Source: Syntrophopropionicum propionicicum_A (lineage in GTDB: Bacteria; Bacillota; Desulfotomaculia; Desulfotomaculales; Pelotomaculaceae). Taken from it: a stretch of 64,000 nucleotides of DNA. The DNA lies in the NCBI RefSeq assembly GCF_048984525.1, contig NZ_JBMGJC010000002.1, positions 209,608 to 273,607 of the forward strand, read 5' to 3'. Positions within the stretch are counted from its first letter, which is position 1. Every line of letters begins with the position of its first letter. The translations under genes and the position numbers were made by a program. Under the pieces are notes generated by a model, which was not told the DNA's origin, did not search any database, and worked only from the letters and a program-made list of their open reading frames with translations. Positions 30,856 through 39,393 of this stretch are shown here, in pieces.

Positions 30856-31434
30856 CTATAAATTCAGTGTCAGGTAGACGTTATCCAAGTCATCCTGAGT
30901 AATACCTATATATGAGAGGGTATCGCCCGGAGAGGAGTGGTTTAAGAGTTTTTGGACAATGGTTATATCTTTACCCTGGCGGTAGGCGTGATAGCCGAAT
31001 GTCTTCCTTAAAGTATGGGAGCCAATCCTGTCGGTTATGCCGACGGATTTTGCTGCATCTCTGATAATCCTGTAAGCCTGGACCCGTGTCATAGGAACCC
31101 CGCCCTTGCGGGATGGAAACAACGGATCTGCTGGTTTACAGTTCTTACGGGTGGCCAGATATTCACGGAGGGCTTTTATCGAGGTCTTCCCCAAGGGGAA
31201 TTCTTTCAACTTCTGGGTCTTCTGCTCACGGAGGCTTATTTTCTCGATGGGCTTCATGTTGTCGTCAGCAACATCGCCGATATTCAGCTTTAATAAATCG
31301 CCGATACGAAGTGCTGAATTAATGCCAACGGTAAAGAGGCAGTAATCTCTCAGGTTGGAGCTTTTAAGTATCTTTTTAATAGCTTCTATCTGATTTATGT
31401 CTCTTATAGGCTGGACAACTTCCAAAATAATCAT
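30856..31434 (-). CDS. Tyrosine recombinase, short catalytic-domain type
   Basis: 192 residues, the only clear minus-strand gene of the element. It has the catalytic series: Arg in SALRIGDLLKL (about 43), H-x-x-R in GSHTLRKTFGYHAY (about 140), and LLNHSSPGDTLSYIGI with the Tyr nucleophile near 175. There is no N-terminal core-binding domain, as in small plasmid resolvase-type enzymes. A CAGGAG site precedes the start. Its likely target is the palindromic site at 31561-31593. Confidence 0.85.
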   Translation of the reverse strand: MIILEVVQPIRDINQIEAIKKILKSSNLRDYCLFTVGINSALRIGDLLKLNIGDVADDNMKPIEKISLREQKTQKLKEFPLGKTSIKALREYLATRKNCKPADPLFPSRKGGVPMTRVQAYRIIRDAAKSVGITDRIGSHTLRKTFGYHAYRQGKDITIVQKLLNHSSPGDTLSYIGITQDDLDNVYLTLNL

Positions 31435-31440
31435 CTCCTG

Positions 31441-31593
31441 CGAATGTAATATAACTACTATTTATTTTACCATGAGTTACATTCAAAATTAAGACAATCC
31501 TTGCAGGAAAAAGAAAAAAACCCGAAACCCCTTACAGGGTAAGGGCTGGCGGTTAATTGCCGAATGTAACAGAAACAGCTTGTGTTACATTCG
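31441..31593. repeat. Palindromic half-sites upstream of the recombinase
   Basis: CGAATGTAACA (31561-31571) and TGTTACATTCG (31583-31593) are perfect inverted 11-bp arms around an 11-bp spacer. A second, wider pair, CGAATGTAA (31441-31449) and GTTACATTC (31476-31484), flanks the recombinase promoter region. This is the layout of a tyrosine-recombinase crossover site plus operator-like accessory sites. Confidence 0.6.
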
Positions 31594-31627
31594 TTTGTGA
31601 AAACCAATTCTATGCAAGTGTTTATAT

Positions 31628-31682
31628 GCCCGGCAGACAGCCGTACCTCCCCGTGGTCCGGGCGGATTATACTGAAGCGGCT
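31628..31682 (+). ncRNA. HDV-like ribozyme, copy 5
   Basis: Predicted cleavage before G31628. P1: GCCCGG 31628-31633 with CCGGGC 31658-31663. P2: AGCCG 31639-31643 with CGGCT 31678-31682. P3: ACC/GGT around TCCCCGT. P1.1: GG 31664-31665. P4 is nearly absent. J4/2 ACTGAA. No hairpin directly precedes this copy. It lies upstream of the CRISPR operon. Confidence 0.75.
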
Positions 31683-31722
31683 ATACAACCGTTAATTCTA
31701 AAATTTTAATAACACAAAATAA

Positions 31723-31747
31723 AACACTACGACATGATCATAGTGTT
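31723..31747 (+). promoter_or_regulatory. CATGATT-type loop hairpin, module 5
   Basis: AACACTA/TAGTGTT closing the 11-base loop CGACATGATCA. Preceded by ACACAAAAT rather than the AAACCCAA found in most copies. Confidence 0.65.
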
Positions 31748-31806
31748 AAAAAAGAAAAAACCGGTAACTGTTTATTGAAACAGAAGCCCCATTACACCCA
31801 ATTAAC

Positions 31807-31832
31807 GAGACGCTTATAAAGGTCTCTTTTTA
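31807..31832 (+). terminator. Terminator, module 5
   Basis: GAGAC pairs with GTCTC around GCTTATAAAG, followed by TTTTTATATT. It stands 80 bp before cas6, so the CRISPR operon is downstream of a terminator. Confidence 0.65.
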
Positions 31833-31911
31833 TATTAAAAACTTCTAAAGGAGGCTTTAAAAACGATCTTAATCTTGAGAGCGAAAACAAAAAACAAAAG
31901 GAGTTGAAAAA

Positions 31912-32583
31912 ATGTTACCCAAAAGAAGGATAGTGGTCCGGCTGAGATATGAGGGAGTTATCGCCTACGATTACCCTGCACAAATTCAGTCAACGATCTA
32001 CAGGTCTTTCAGATTGACCAGTTTGGGCCGTAAAATCCACCAAGCCAGGTACAGCCTTTTTTCTTACACTTTATCACCGGAAAAGGGCGTGTATTTGCCG
32101 GAAGGTCTCAAATCACAAAATGGCAAGTGGGTACTTCGTTTCTCGTCGGCTTTGGAGGAGGCATTAGACCTTTTCATAGTCTCAATCAGAGAAAAATTTA
32201 TGATTGGGGAAAGCTGCTGTGAAGTCCTGGGTGTCTATGAGGAACCGTTGGTTGACAAAGATATATTCTTTGCAGCTCCCATAGTCGTGTTCAGGAAGAA
32301 CGAAGAAACCAACGTCTATATGGAGTGGTTTGATCCACAGTTCCCGGTTGGTGTGGAAGACGGCCTTTCAAAGAGGTATGAATATCTGACCGGCGAGAAA
32401 ATGCCGGAAGCGAAATTCTGCTTCTTGAAAGAGCCGAACAAAAAGCTATTTCTCTACAAAGGGAGAAAACTCCTCGGCTACTCCGGGGAAATCGTGTTAA
32501 CAGGTCCAGCGATAGTAAAACAGTTTGCTCAATGTGTGGGGCTTGGCCGGTGGCCTAGCGCCGGCATGGGCATGGTCGTTTAG
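31912..32583 (+). CDS. cas6: Cas6-type CRISPR RNA endonuclease
   Basis: 223 residues, ATG after AAAAGGAG. The C-terminus GLGRWPSAGMGMVV is the glycine-rich loop of Cas6 RAMP proteins. An N-terminal KIHQARYSLFSYTLS offers the usual His near the active site. Cas6 cuts the array transcript within the repeats, which can form a TTACAA/TTGTAA stem. In type IV systems the cas6 or csf5 gene heads the operon as here. Catalysis inferred from family. Confidence 0.85.
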   Translation: MLPKRRIVVRLRYEGVIAYDYPAQIQSTIYRSFRLTSLGRKIHQARYSLFSYTLSPEKGVYLPEGLKSQNGKWVLRFSSALEEALDLFIVSIREKFMIGESCCEVLGVYEEPLVDKDIFFAAPIVVFRKNEETNVYMEWFDPQFPVGVEDGLSKRYEYLTGEKMPEAKFCFLKEPNKKLFLYKGRKLLGYSGEIVLTGPAIVKQFAQCVGLGRWPSAGMGMVV

Positions 32584-32594
32584 GAGGTGCTGAG

Positions 32595-33329
32595 ATGTTA
32601 GAACCGGCACAATTCCTCTACACTATTGCTAAGCCAGCGGATAAACTGGACTTTGTGGACGGTCACTGCCGTTTGTGCGGCGGTCAACTGTTTAAGTATC
32701 AGGAGTCAGAGCCGCAACTGTACGGCGACGTTATCGGCGACACCTGGAAGCAGGAGTTTTTGACAAGAAACAAACAATCATCTTATATCTGTCCAGCCTG
32801 CAGTTTTATTTTTGGCAATATCTCCAGTAGAGTCAGCAAGTATAAACCCGAGAATCAGGATCTGGGTAAACCATTGACAGGCTTATTTAAAACGGACCGG
32901 CGAGGAGAATTGAACGAAGAAGGAAAACCCAGAATGCTCGCGGCGGTAATCGCCTCAAGAGAGAGAGGATTCCAGGCGTTCAATATTCTCAAATGGGCAG
33001 AGTTCGGAGAGAACTTAATCAACCCTCCAAAGCCGCCGTTTCTTGTACTGGCGGCAACAGACATTAAGAAGGGCATCCAATACGGCCCCTGGCAGTCAAT
33101 AATCGCTTTGTCGAGAGAGACCTACCCGGTCTTTTTTAATTACAACGTAAAAACTGCCGGCGCCGAAGTCCTTAATAGTACATTGGTCTGGATTAACCCG
33201 GCCACATTTAAAAAAGCAGTGGAGTTGGCAAAAAAGTGCCTGGAAAGAAAAATTAAAATCCCTAACACTCCCGATTGGAAGCTGGCGCAAATGTGCGCTC
33301 AAAAAAACAACAAGGAGGAAACCAAATGA
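32595..33329 (+). CDS. csf1: Csf1-like zinc-finger subunit of type IV CRISPR
   Basis: 244 residues. Four Cys in two pairs, C25/C28 (CRLCGG) and C66/C69 (CPACSF), form the zinc finger that marks Csf1, the large-subunit-like protein of type IV effectors. Size fits the family (about 200-270). It starts 11 bp after cas6 and overlaps csf2 by ATGA. It is expected to bind the crRNA 5' region in the complex. Confidence 0.8.
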   Translation: MLEPAQFLYTIAKPADKLDFVDGHCRLCGGQLFKYQESEPQLYGDVIGDTWKQEFLTRNKQSSYICPACSFIFGNISSRVSKYKPENQDLGKPLTGLFKTDRRGELNEEGKPRMLAAVIASRERGFQAFNILKWAEFGENLINPPKPPFLVLAATDIKKGIQYGPWQSIIALSRETYPVFFNYNVKTAGAEVLNSTLVWINPATFKKAVELAKKCLERKIKIPNTPDWKLAQMCAQKNNKEETK

Positions 33330-34540
33330 AAACCATTAGATTTGAAGGAATTTACACCCTATTATCTCCCCTGTGCCATATGGCGCCGGAGGTCCAAGGA
33401 GAAGAAAAAAAAGATACTATTTCGCGCCTTCGCGTAATTCCTTTTAACATTCAAACCCGTATTATTGATGGCTACGGCGTAAGCGGCGCGGAAGTGCGCT
33501 CCCTTTTAAAAATGCTGGTAGTTAACTACACCCTTGAAAAACTGGGTTTAACCAGTAACGACCTGCCCAATGAGGTAGCAGTAATGCTTTATTCTGGAGG
33601 TACTGCCGATAAAGGCGCGACTATACCGGCATACGAAATCAAGAATAAAATCCAGAAAGAAGTCCCGCTTATCGGGTTATTCGGCGGAGTAATAAACGGT
33701 TGTTTTTTCTCGTCAACCTTACGCTGCGACTTTGCTCTTATGCTTTCCAAAGAAAGCAGTGAGTTATATAACAACCTTCTGGCTAAGCGAGATTTCCCTA
33801 TTGATGACCTCATAAGTGCTGACTATTTCAAACCGGAAATGTACCGTTACGGCCATGCCCGTCATCGCAAGCCGGAAATTGCACATCTCGATGTTAAGAA
33901 CATCAATAGCATACAGGTGCCTTATCATATCGAGGCAATCCCAACCGGGACAAAGTTACTGCATGGCTTCAGCCTTATCGATCCTTCAGAAGGAGACGAA
34001 GCCTGCTTCGAGGCAGGGTTAAAACTCCTTTTGGATTATGGTTTTCTTGGAGGCCGATCTGCCGCTGGTTACGGGCGCGTGAGTGCGGAATATTTCGAGT
34101 GCCCTCACTATGATCCATTCATCCCCAGTACCGAGAAATATGATAACTGGCTGATGAAAAACGGCGAAAACATGAAGGCGGTCTTGTTGGAATTAACCCA
34201 AACGATTAAGTCAAAAGCCGATGTGGAAGCCCCTAAAGCCTGCAAGTGGCTGGTGAAGAACAAGGCAGAGATAGAGCGCTTGGTTGATGGCACAGACTCT
34301 GAAGAAGACCGTAAAAAACTGTTTAAGTCCACTTATATTGGGGACTTGAAAAAGTTTGAAAAGGTCATAAAAGCACACCGCGACACGGTATTGAAAGCAG
34401 TAAACACCGACTGCAGCAGCGAAGAACTTTTTGAAACCCTGGATGATTCCCAGAGCAAAGAGTTGGCGCAGTTCCACAGCGAAATAATAGCGGCGGTTAA
34501 AAGTAAAAACGGCGCCAAGAAAAAGAAGCAAGGAGCGTAA
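33326..34540 (+). CDS. csf2: Csf2-like Cas7 backbone protein
   Basis: 404 residues. The start ATG follows CAAGGAGG and overlaps the csf1 stop. RFEGIYTLLSPLCHMAPE opens as a Cas7 RAMP; GVSGAEVRSLLKMLVVNYTLEKL and RMV-type glycine loop GGRSAAGYGRVSAEYF (about 245) are present. A helical, charged C-terminal extension of about 130 residues follows the RAMP core, which is longer than usual for Csf2. It would form the filament along the crRNA. Confidence 0.8.
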   Translation: MKTIRFEGIYTLLSPLCHMAPEVQGEEKKDTISRLRVIPFNIQTRIIDGYGVSGAEVRSLLKMLVVNYTLEKLGLTSNDLPNEVAVMLYSGGTADKGATIPAYEIKNKIQKEVPLIGLFGGVINGCFFSSTLRCDFALMLSKESSELYNNLLAKRDFPIDDLISADYFKPEMYRYGHARHRKPEIAHLDVKNINSIQVPYHIEAIPTGTKLLHGFSLIDPSEGDEACFEAGLKLLLDYGFLGGRSAAGYGRVSAEYFECPHYDPFIPSTEKYDNWLMKNGENMKAVLLELTQTIKSKADVEAPKACKWLVKNKAEIERLVDGTDSEEDRKKLFKSTYIGDLKKFEKVIKAHRDTVLKAVNTDCSSEELFETLDDSQSKELAQFHSEIIAAVKSKNGAKKKKQGA

Positions 34541-34542
34541 AG

Positions 34543-35241
34543 ATGGAGAATTTTGAGATTCATTTTTACATGGCCTCGCCGATTGCCTTTGGTTACAGAA
34601 AGCCATTCGCTCCCTTGATGCTTGATGGCTTATTAACTTGGATGCTGAAGGGCAACGCCATAAGGGAAGATGAATTGCCTGACGTACCACTTCCACTGGA
34701 GCAATCTGGCGATAAATACCCGTATTACCACGCCTCCGCGTGGGAGTTGGTCAACCCCAAGTTTGGTACGTTTTGCTTCGTTAAATCCAAGCCCGACGAT
34801 TGGGCAAAGCGTTTTCTAAAAACCAAGCCGATGCTTGAGATTATAAACTATATCGCAACGCCTGAGGTAATCTTCCGGGCCAGGGGATCTCGTAGCGATG
34901 TTCATAAAATCGTCGCCAGCACAGGAGGGAGTATTTCCCTTGGCTCTAAGCGAGTCGCTGGTTGGGGCAGGGTGAATAATATCAGGATATCTGATCCTTT
35001 ACCCGAAGATTACTCTGTATGGGATCAATATGGCAGGGCGGCAAGGCCGATACCTGTTACAGAAATCCCCCCGGAGAAAGTAAAGGGCGGTATTGTTTTA
35101 ATGCCTTACAAGCCCCCTTACTGGACCGGTGAGAAGATCCCGTGCTTAGTTCCACCACTGGAAAGATGGTGGCCCGGGATCAGTGAGGAGAGCATCGCAG
35201 AGCTGGAAAACAAATTAAAAAGACTGGAGCAAGCTGAATAG
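34543..35241 (+). CDS. csf3: Csf3-like Cas5 subunit
   Basis: 232 residues, 2 bp after csf2. FEIHFYMASPIAFGYRKPFAPLMLDGLLTW is the Cas5/Csf3 N-terminal RAMP strand-helix; GSISLGSKRVAGWGRVNNIRI (about 125-148) carries the glycine-rich loop. The C-terminus ends WWPGISEESIAELENK. Cas5-type subunits cap the crRNA 5' handle. The array begins 55 bp later. Confidence 0.8.
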   Translation: MENFEIHFYMASPIAFGYRKPFAPLMLDGLLTWMLKGNAIREDELPDVPLPLEQSGDKYPYYHASAWELVNPKFGTFCFVKSKPDDWAKRFLKTKPMLEIINYIATPEVIFRARGSRSDVHKIVASTGGSISLGSKRVAGWGRVNNIRISDPLPEDYSVWDQYGRAARPIPVTEIPPEKVKGGIVLMPYKPPYWTGEKIPCLVPPLERWWPGISEESIAELENKLKRLEQAE

Positions 35242-35296
35242 GTTCGCGAAAATACACCTGGGAGCCCTTTATCTAAGGGGCTTTCAGGTGTGTGCC
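35242..35296 (+). promoter_or_regulatory. CRISPR leader with hairpin
   Basis: ACACCTG pairs with CAGGTGT around AGCCC/GGGCT, ending four bases before the first repeat. As the repeats next to csf3 are uniform and the far-end repeat is degenerate, the leader is probably on this side. No separate promoter is clear. Confidence 0.5.
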
Positions 35297-36178
35297 TAAC
35301 AATGGGCATTACAAATGTTAAGTGGTTGTAAGCAGTCGTCCCATTCCAATTCCACGTCCTCTGGAACTAACAATGGGCATTACAAATGTTAAGTGGTTGT
35401 AAGGTAATAGAGCGACTTGAAGTCATCCCAGATCACCCTAACAATGGGCATTACAAATGTTAAGTGGTTGTAAGCCTACATCCCCCGCAACATTATTTGG
35501 GATGTGGCCAGCAACGGGTATTGCAAATGTTAAGTGGTTGTAAGAGGCTTACACTCTGTATCAATTGGTTTCATTGGTTCAGCAACGGGTATTGCAAATG
35601 TTAAGTGGTTGTAAGAGGGTCATACAGCATGCTGCTATACGGTACGCCCTCAGCAACGGGTATTGCAAATGTTAAGTGGTTGTAAGAGAGTAAATAAAAG
35701 CCGCAATTATCAATAGCTGCCCAGCAACGGGTATTGCCGATCAAGAGTGGTTGTAAGGTCAGTTTCGAACACGTCACCGTCAACCGTAACCCAGCAACGG
35801 GTATTGCAGATCGAGAGTGGTTATAAGGCAGAGCCTGGCGGAAGGCGGGCAGTTCAGCCACCAGCAACGGGTATTGCCGATCAAGAGTGGTTGTAAGGGT
35901 TGGCGAGTGCTCTTCTTCTGGTCCCAGGGCCCAGCAACGGGTATTGCTGATCAAGAGTGGTTGTAAGAGTAACCTGCTCACCGGTTATCGTATTTAAAGC
36001 CTACAATGGGCATTACAAATGTTAAGTGGTTGTAAGCCTACATCCCCCGCAACATTATTTGGGATGTGGCCAGCAACGGGTATTGCTAATGTTAAGTGGT
36101 TGTAAGCCTGTGGCTCGAATCTAAGCGTGTAACTCGCCCACCAGCAACGGGTACTGCCTTTTTAAAAGTGGTTGCAAC
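35297..36178 (+). CRISPR. CRISPR array, 13 repeats and 12 spacers, three repeat classes
   Basis: 36-bp repeats end in AGTGGTTGTAAG and begin TAACAATGGGCATT (class A: 1-3, 11) or CAGCAACGGGTATTG (class B: 4-6, 12; class C with GATCAAGAG: 7-10). Repeat 13 (36142-36178) is degenerate. Spacers are 33-35 bp. Spacer 3 (35475-35508) and spacer 11 (36037-36070) are identical, each between an A and a B repeat, so part of the array was duplicated or exchanged. The TTACAA/TTGTAA ends of classes A and B can form a stem for Cas6. No spacer match was found by eye in the window. Confidence 0.97.
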
Positions 36179-36271
36179 TGATACGACAAACAACAACCGA
36201 CATTACAGATTTACAGTGAAATTCTAAAGGCGGCTTTAAGCCGCCTTAAAACATTAAAAAGGAGGTCAATT

Positions 36272-38704
36272 GTGGAATACTTCTATGGGAAAATCACAAA
36301 ACTACCGAGGAAGACTTACGATATAAAAGGGAAAAGACGCCTCGGTGAAATCCTTCTATTGGAAGGAGAGCGCAGCGGGGAAAGGTTAAAATTTGATGTC
36401 CTAAAACCGCCTCCGTCTGTGGCCGTTAAAAGAAACTCTATTGTGAGACTGCATGGCTTGCTGGAAGATGATATAATCATCATCCCCGATGTTACCGGGA
36501 TAGCACCTCGCTTGTCTCCAACGGCAGTAATGACCCTGCTAAAGCACGATCTACCCGATATTGATCCCGAAGCATTAATTCGGGCTTGCGGGGCGGACAA
36601 ACTAGAGGCCGTGTTCGATTTATTTAAAACAGACGAAGAAAGTTTTTATAAACTTGCTTCCACTGAATTAAAACCTGAACACCTTGAGGCAGTGGTTAAT
36701 TTCTTTTTTAAGTGCAAGCGCGACCATGATTACCAAATGCTTTGCGACATCTTACCCAACGCCGAACCCGGTATAGACATGCACGATATTTTTAATATCT
36801 TCGATTTACTTGAACACCGGGCAAAGAGAAGGAAGATCACTGTTACCGAAATGGTGCGGAGAGAGCCATGGATTATTTCCCAGGCCGAAGGTATCTCCTT
36901 TAAACAGTCGGACGAAGTGGCTAAATACTTTGGCTACGAGGGCCTGCTGGCAGGTAAAATCGCAGGGGCAATAATGAACGTCCTTTGGAACGCTGCTTAT
37001 GACGGCCATGCTTATATGCCGAAATATACAGCTATAAAATACGCTGTAGCAAAGTTGGTAGGTAAGAACGCAGATTATACTACCAGGGCGGCTGTTGAAG
37101 CAAGAGTCAAAGACATTCTTCAGGATAAGAACCTTCGGGACCATTTCCGTGGCATGTGGATTCAAGATATCCAGTTTGCCAGCAAAGAGATCGCTGCTGA
37201 TATGGAAAAGGCCGGCGTAAAACACCCGGACAATAAAGGACGCGGGTTGTATTTATGCGTCCCGTTCAGAGGAGAAAGATACAGCGCCAAACGGCTTGTC
37301 GAAATCATCCAAGCAGCTCCTAAAATAGAAATAAATCCTGAACGGTTTTTAGAGAAAGCTCTGGAGAAATACCCCGACTTGGACGCGGCACAGAAAAAAG
37401 CCGTCTTATCGGTAGCCCAAAACCCTGTAACTCTACTGACAGGGTTAGCCGGTTCAGGTAAAACGGAGGTTATCGCCGCAGTTGTTTCAGCGATGCAGGA
37501 TTATACGCTGGATATTCGCCTGATGGCTCCAACCGGAATAGCGGCACAGAGGCTAAGCGAACGCTCCGGCCTGCCTGCTTCAACAATCCATGTTGGAGTG
37601 AAAATATCCAAGGATGGCAAAGACCTTGCTGAAGAAGCCATAAGGAAGCAAAGCGATGATGAAATCCTGCCTGACTTCACAGTGATTGACGAAGTTGGTA
37701 TGTGCGACATCGTGGCCTTCTATAAAGTCCTGCAGAAAGTGGCATTGGGAAGCCGCCTGTTATTAGTTGGAGATCCTGCCCAGTTAAAACCTCCCGGACC
37801 CGGCAACATTATTGGCGAGCTGAAAAGGCTTGCTAAAAGCCGCCACAAGCCGGAAGGTTTTAATTATATTAATCTGGTCAAGGACCACCGCGGCAGCACG
37901 ATTACGAGAAACGCCACTAGGATCAGAAAAGGAGAGGTTCCTGTTTTCAGTAAGGGCTTTGAGTTAATCGTGTCTAACAACAACCAGTCAACTCTTCTTG
38001 ATAAACTGCTGGACAGGTTAATCGCCGAAGGCGTCCTCTTCAGCGACATCCTTATTTTAAGCCCCCGCAAAGGGGAGAAGGGAGACATGAATCCCTGCGT
38101 GGAGGCCCTAAACTGCAGTTTGCAGAGCAAGTTTAACATCAAGGGAGAGAAGATTAAAAACTCCTCATTCCGTATCGGTGATCACGTCATCTGCATTGAG
38201 AATGACTATAAAGACAACGCCCATCCTGGCAGGGCAGAGGGCCGCAGGGACGTTTTCAACGGTGAGAAAGGCACTATATCAGCCGTTGAAGGCGATATTC
38301 TGTTCGTGGATTACAAAGACGGCAGGCAGCCATATACAATCACCGAGTCATCCCGCTGGCTCCAACTGGCCTACGCCATGACAATTCATAAGGCGCAAGG
38401 TGGCGAGTCACCTGTAGTTATTATAACCGATTGGGAGAACAACACATTTACCCGGTCTATGCTCTATACAGCAGTAACCCGGGCTAAATACGTCAAAGAT
38501 AAGCCGTATTCTGAGAGAGTATATTTCATCGTCCCAGAGGGCTTTATCGAAGGCGTTGTCGCCAACGAGGACAAATTCCGGTACACCAAGCTGTATTACC
38601 GGATTTTAGACAACCTCGGCGTTGAAGTCACTAAAACGATAAGAGAAGTAATACCTTTCCTGGCTCCCCTGGAAACGCCGCCAATGGTAGCGATGGGGGG
38701 TTAA
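36272..38704 (+). CDS. recD: RecD-like helicase of the type IV CRISPR locus
   Basis: 810 residues, GTG after AAGGAGGT. Helicase motifs: Walker A GLAGSGKTE (about 391), Q/TxGI motif APTGIAAQRLSE, Walker B TVIDEVGM (about 470), VGDPAQLKPPG (about 499), and motif VI YTAVTRAK (about 731), as in RecD2/superfamily 1B 5'-3' helicases. The N-terminal 330 residues are divergent. Type IV-A uses DinG instead; a RecD-like helicase next to csf1-3 and cas6 is the hallmark I know for subtype IV-D. It probably unwinds the target on crRNA recognition. Confidence 0.85.
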   Translation: MEYFYGKITKLPRKTYDIKGKRRLGEILLLEGERSGERLKFDVLKPPPSVAVKRNSIVRLHGLLEDDIIIIPDVTGIAPRLSPTAVMTLLKHDLPDIDPEALIRACGADKLEAVFDLFKTDEESFYKLASTELKPEHLEAVVNFFFKCKRDHDYQMLCDILPNAEPGIDMHDIFNIFDLLEHRAKRRKITVTEMVRREPWIISQAEGISFKQSDEVAKYFGYEGLLAGKIAGAIMNVLWNAAYDGHAYMPKYTAIKYAVAKLVGKNADYTTRAAVEARVKDILQDKNLRDHFRGMWIQDIQFASKEIAADMEKAGVKHPDNKGRGLYLCVPFRGERYSAKRLVEIIQAAPKIEINPERFLEKALEKYPDLDAAQKKAVLSVAQNPVTLLTGLAGSGKTEVIAAVVSAMQDYTLDIRLMAPTGIAAQRLSERSGLPASTIHVGVKISKDGKDLAEEAIRKQSDDEILPDFTVIDEVGMCDIVAFYKVLQKVALGSRLLLVGDPAQLKPPGPGNIIGELKRLAKSRHKPEGFNYINLVKDHRGSTITRNATRIRKGEVPVFSKGFELIVSNNNQSTLLDKLLDRLIAEGVLFSDILILSPRKGEKGDMNPCVEALNCSLQSKFNIKGEKIKNSSFRIGDHVICIENDYKDNAHPGRAEGRRDVFNGEKGTISAVEGDILFVDYKDGRQPYTITESSRWLQLAYAMTIHKAQGGESPVVIITDWENNTFTRSMLYTAVTRAKYVKDKPYSERVYFIVPEGFIEGVVANEDKFRYTKLYYRILDNLGVEVTKTIREVIPFLAPLETPPMVAMGG

Positions 38705-38708
38705 AAAT

Positions 38709-38793
38709 TGGGGCAGATTATCTGCCCTTTATGCCTGGCTTTGACTGCACCTCCCCGTGGTGCTGGGCGGACGCTTTTGCGACTGAGCAGTCA
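38709..38793 (+). ncRNA. HDV-like ribozyme, copy 6, with 5' hairpin
   Basis: Predicted cleavage before G38733. P1: GCCTGGC 38733-38739 with GCTGGGC 38762-38768. P2: TGACTG 38742-38747 with CAGTCA 38788-38793, a perfect six pairs. P3: ACC/GGT around TCCCCGT. P1.1: GG 38769-38770. P4: CGC-TTTT-GCG. J4/2 ACTGAG. Hairpin GGGGCAG/CTGCCC lies upstream, after the RecD stop. The P2 and P4 sequences differ from other copies but keep pairing. Confidence 0.85.
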
Positions 38794-38845
38794 TACTGAA
38801 ATAACCAACATTTAATTTTTATTTTTACAAACCCAAACACCGCAA

Positions 38846-38862
38846 TCCCGACATGATTGGGA
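38846..38862 (+). promoter_or_regulatory. CATGATT loop hairpin, module 6
   Basis: TCCC/GGGA closing GACATGATT; preceded by AAACCCAAA. Confidence 0.65.
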
Positions 38863-38920
38863 GAGCCTACACACAAAAACGAGTTTTTGTTTGATCAAAA
38901 CTTAAACACCCTAATTAAAA

Positions 38921-38948
38921 AGGCTTGTGAATTTCGCAAGTCTTTTTT
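38921..38948 (+). terminator. Terminator, module 6
   Basis: GGCTTG pairs with CAAGTC around TGAATTTCG and is followed by six T. Confidence 0.65.
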
Positions 38949-39011
38949 GTCGTCTTTCGGGACGACTATAAATGCTTCCGGTAAAGCAATAAAAACCAAG
39001 GAGGTGAAAGG

Positions 39012-39056
39012 ATGCAATCCATTACCGGATGGGCTGTATCCGCGCAATATGTTTAA
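39012..39056 (+). CDS. 14-residue leader peptide overlapping the next gene
   Basis: ATG after AAGGAGGTGAAAGG gives MQSITGWAVSAQYV; the stop TAA (39054-39056) overlaps the ATG of the following gene at 39049 in another frame. The downstream start has no ribosome-binding site of its own, so its translation is probably coupled to this peptide. Confidence 0.5.
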   Translation: MQSITGWAVSAQYV

Positions 39057-39372
39057 ATCTAATACCCAAAACCCCTTCAAACAACCAAAGCGTGAAGCGA
39101 TGTCAAGCATTACTATCCAAAGCAGCGAGGGAACACCTTTCATAGAAAAGATGCTCCAGGGACTGAGAATAGCGGCTCTCAGACATTTTGTCAGGAAGAA
39201 CTACAAGCTCCATTTGAGAACGGGAAGTATAGAGATGGTGCGGACAATCAGCGAAGACGGCGATATCTTTAGCCTTTACTGGAGAAAAGATATCCACCCC
39301 GAGTTTGACAAAGAAATCAAGGAATTAGCCAACAGGGTTATATTCCGAAAAACACCCATACGAACCCATTAA
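39049..39372 (+). CDS. Hypothetical protein, 107 residues
   Basis: ATG at 39049 overlaps the leader peptide. The frame is open upstream to 38857 but that part contains the module 6 terminator. The protein is basic and helical (RIAALRHFVRKNYKLHL) with a C-terminal beta segment. Unknown family. Confidence 0.5.
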   Translation: MFKSNTQNPFKQPKREAMSSITIQSSEGTPFIEKMLQGLRIAALRHFVRKNYKLHLRTGSIEMVRTISEDGDIFSLYWRKDIHPEFDKEIKELANRVIFRKTPIRTH

Positions 39373-39393
39373 GGGAAAAAGGAGGAGGAAAAA

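Noticed and set aside
31912..35241. Type I or III CRISPR effector
   Set aside because: No Cas3, Cas8 or Cas10 with HD/GGDD is seen; the zinc-finger Csf1 with csf2, csf3 and RecD fits type IV.
35297..36178. Self-targeting spacers within the window
   Set aside because: No spacer match to other parts of the window was found by eye; a full search is needed.
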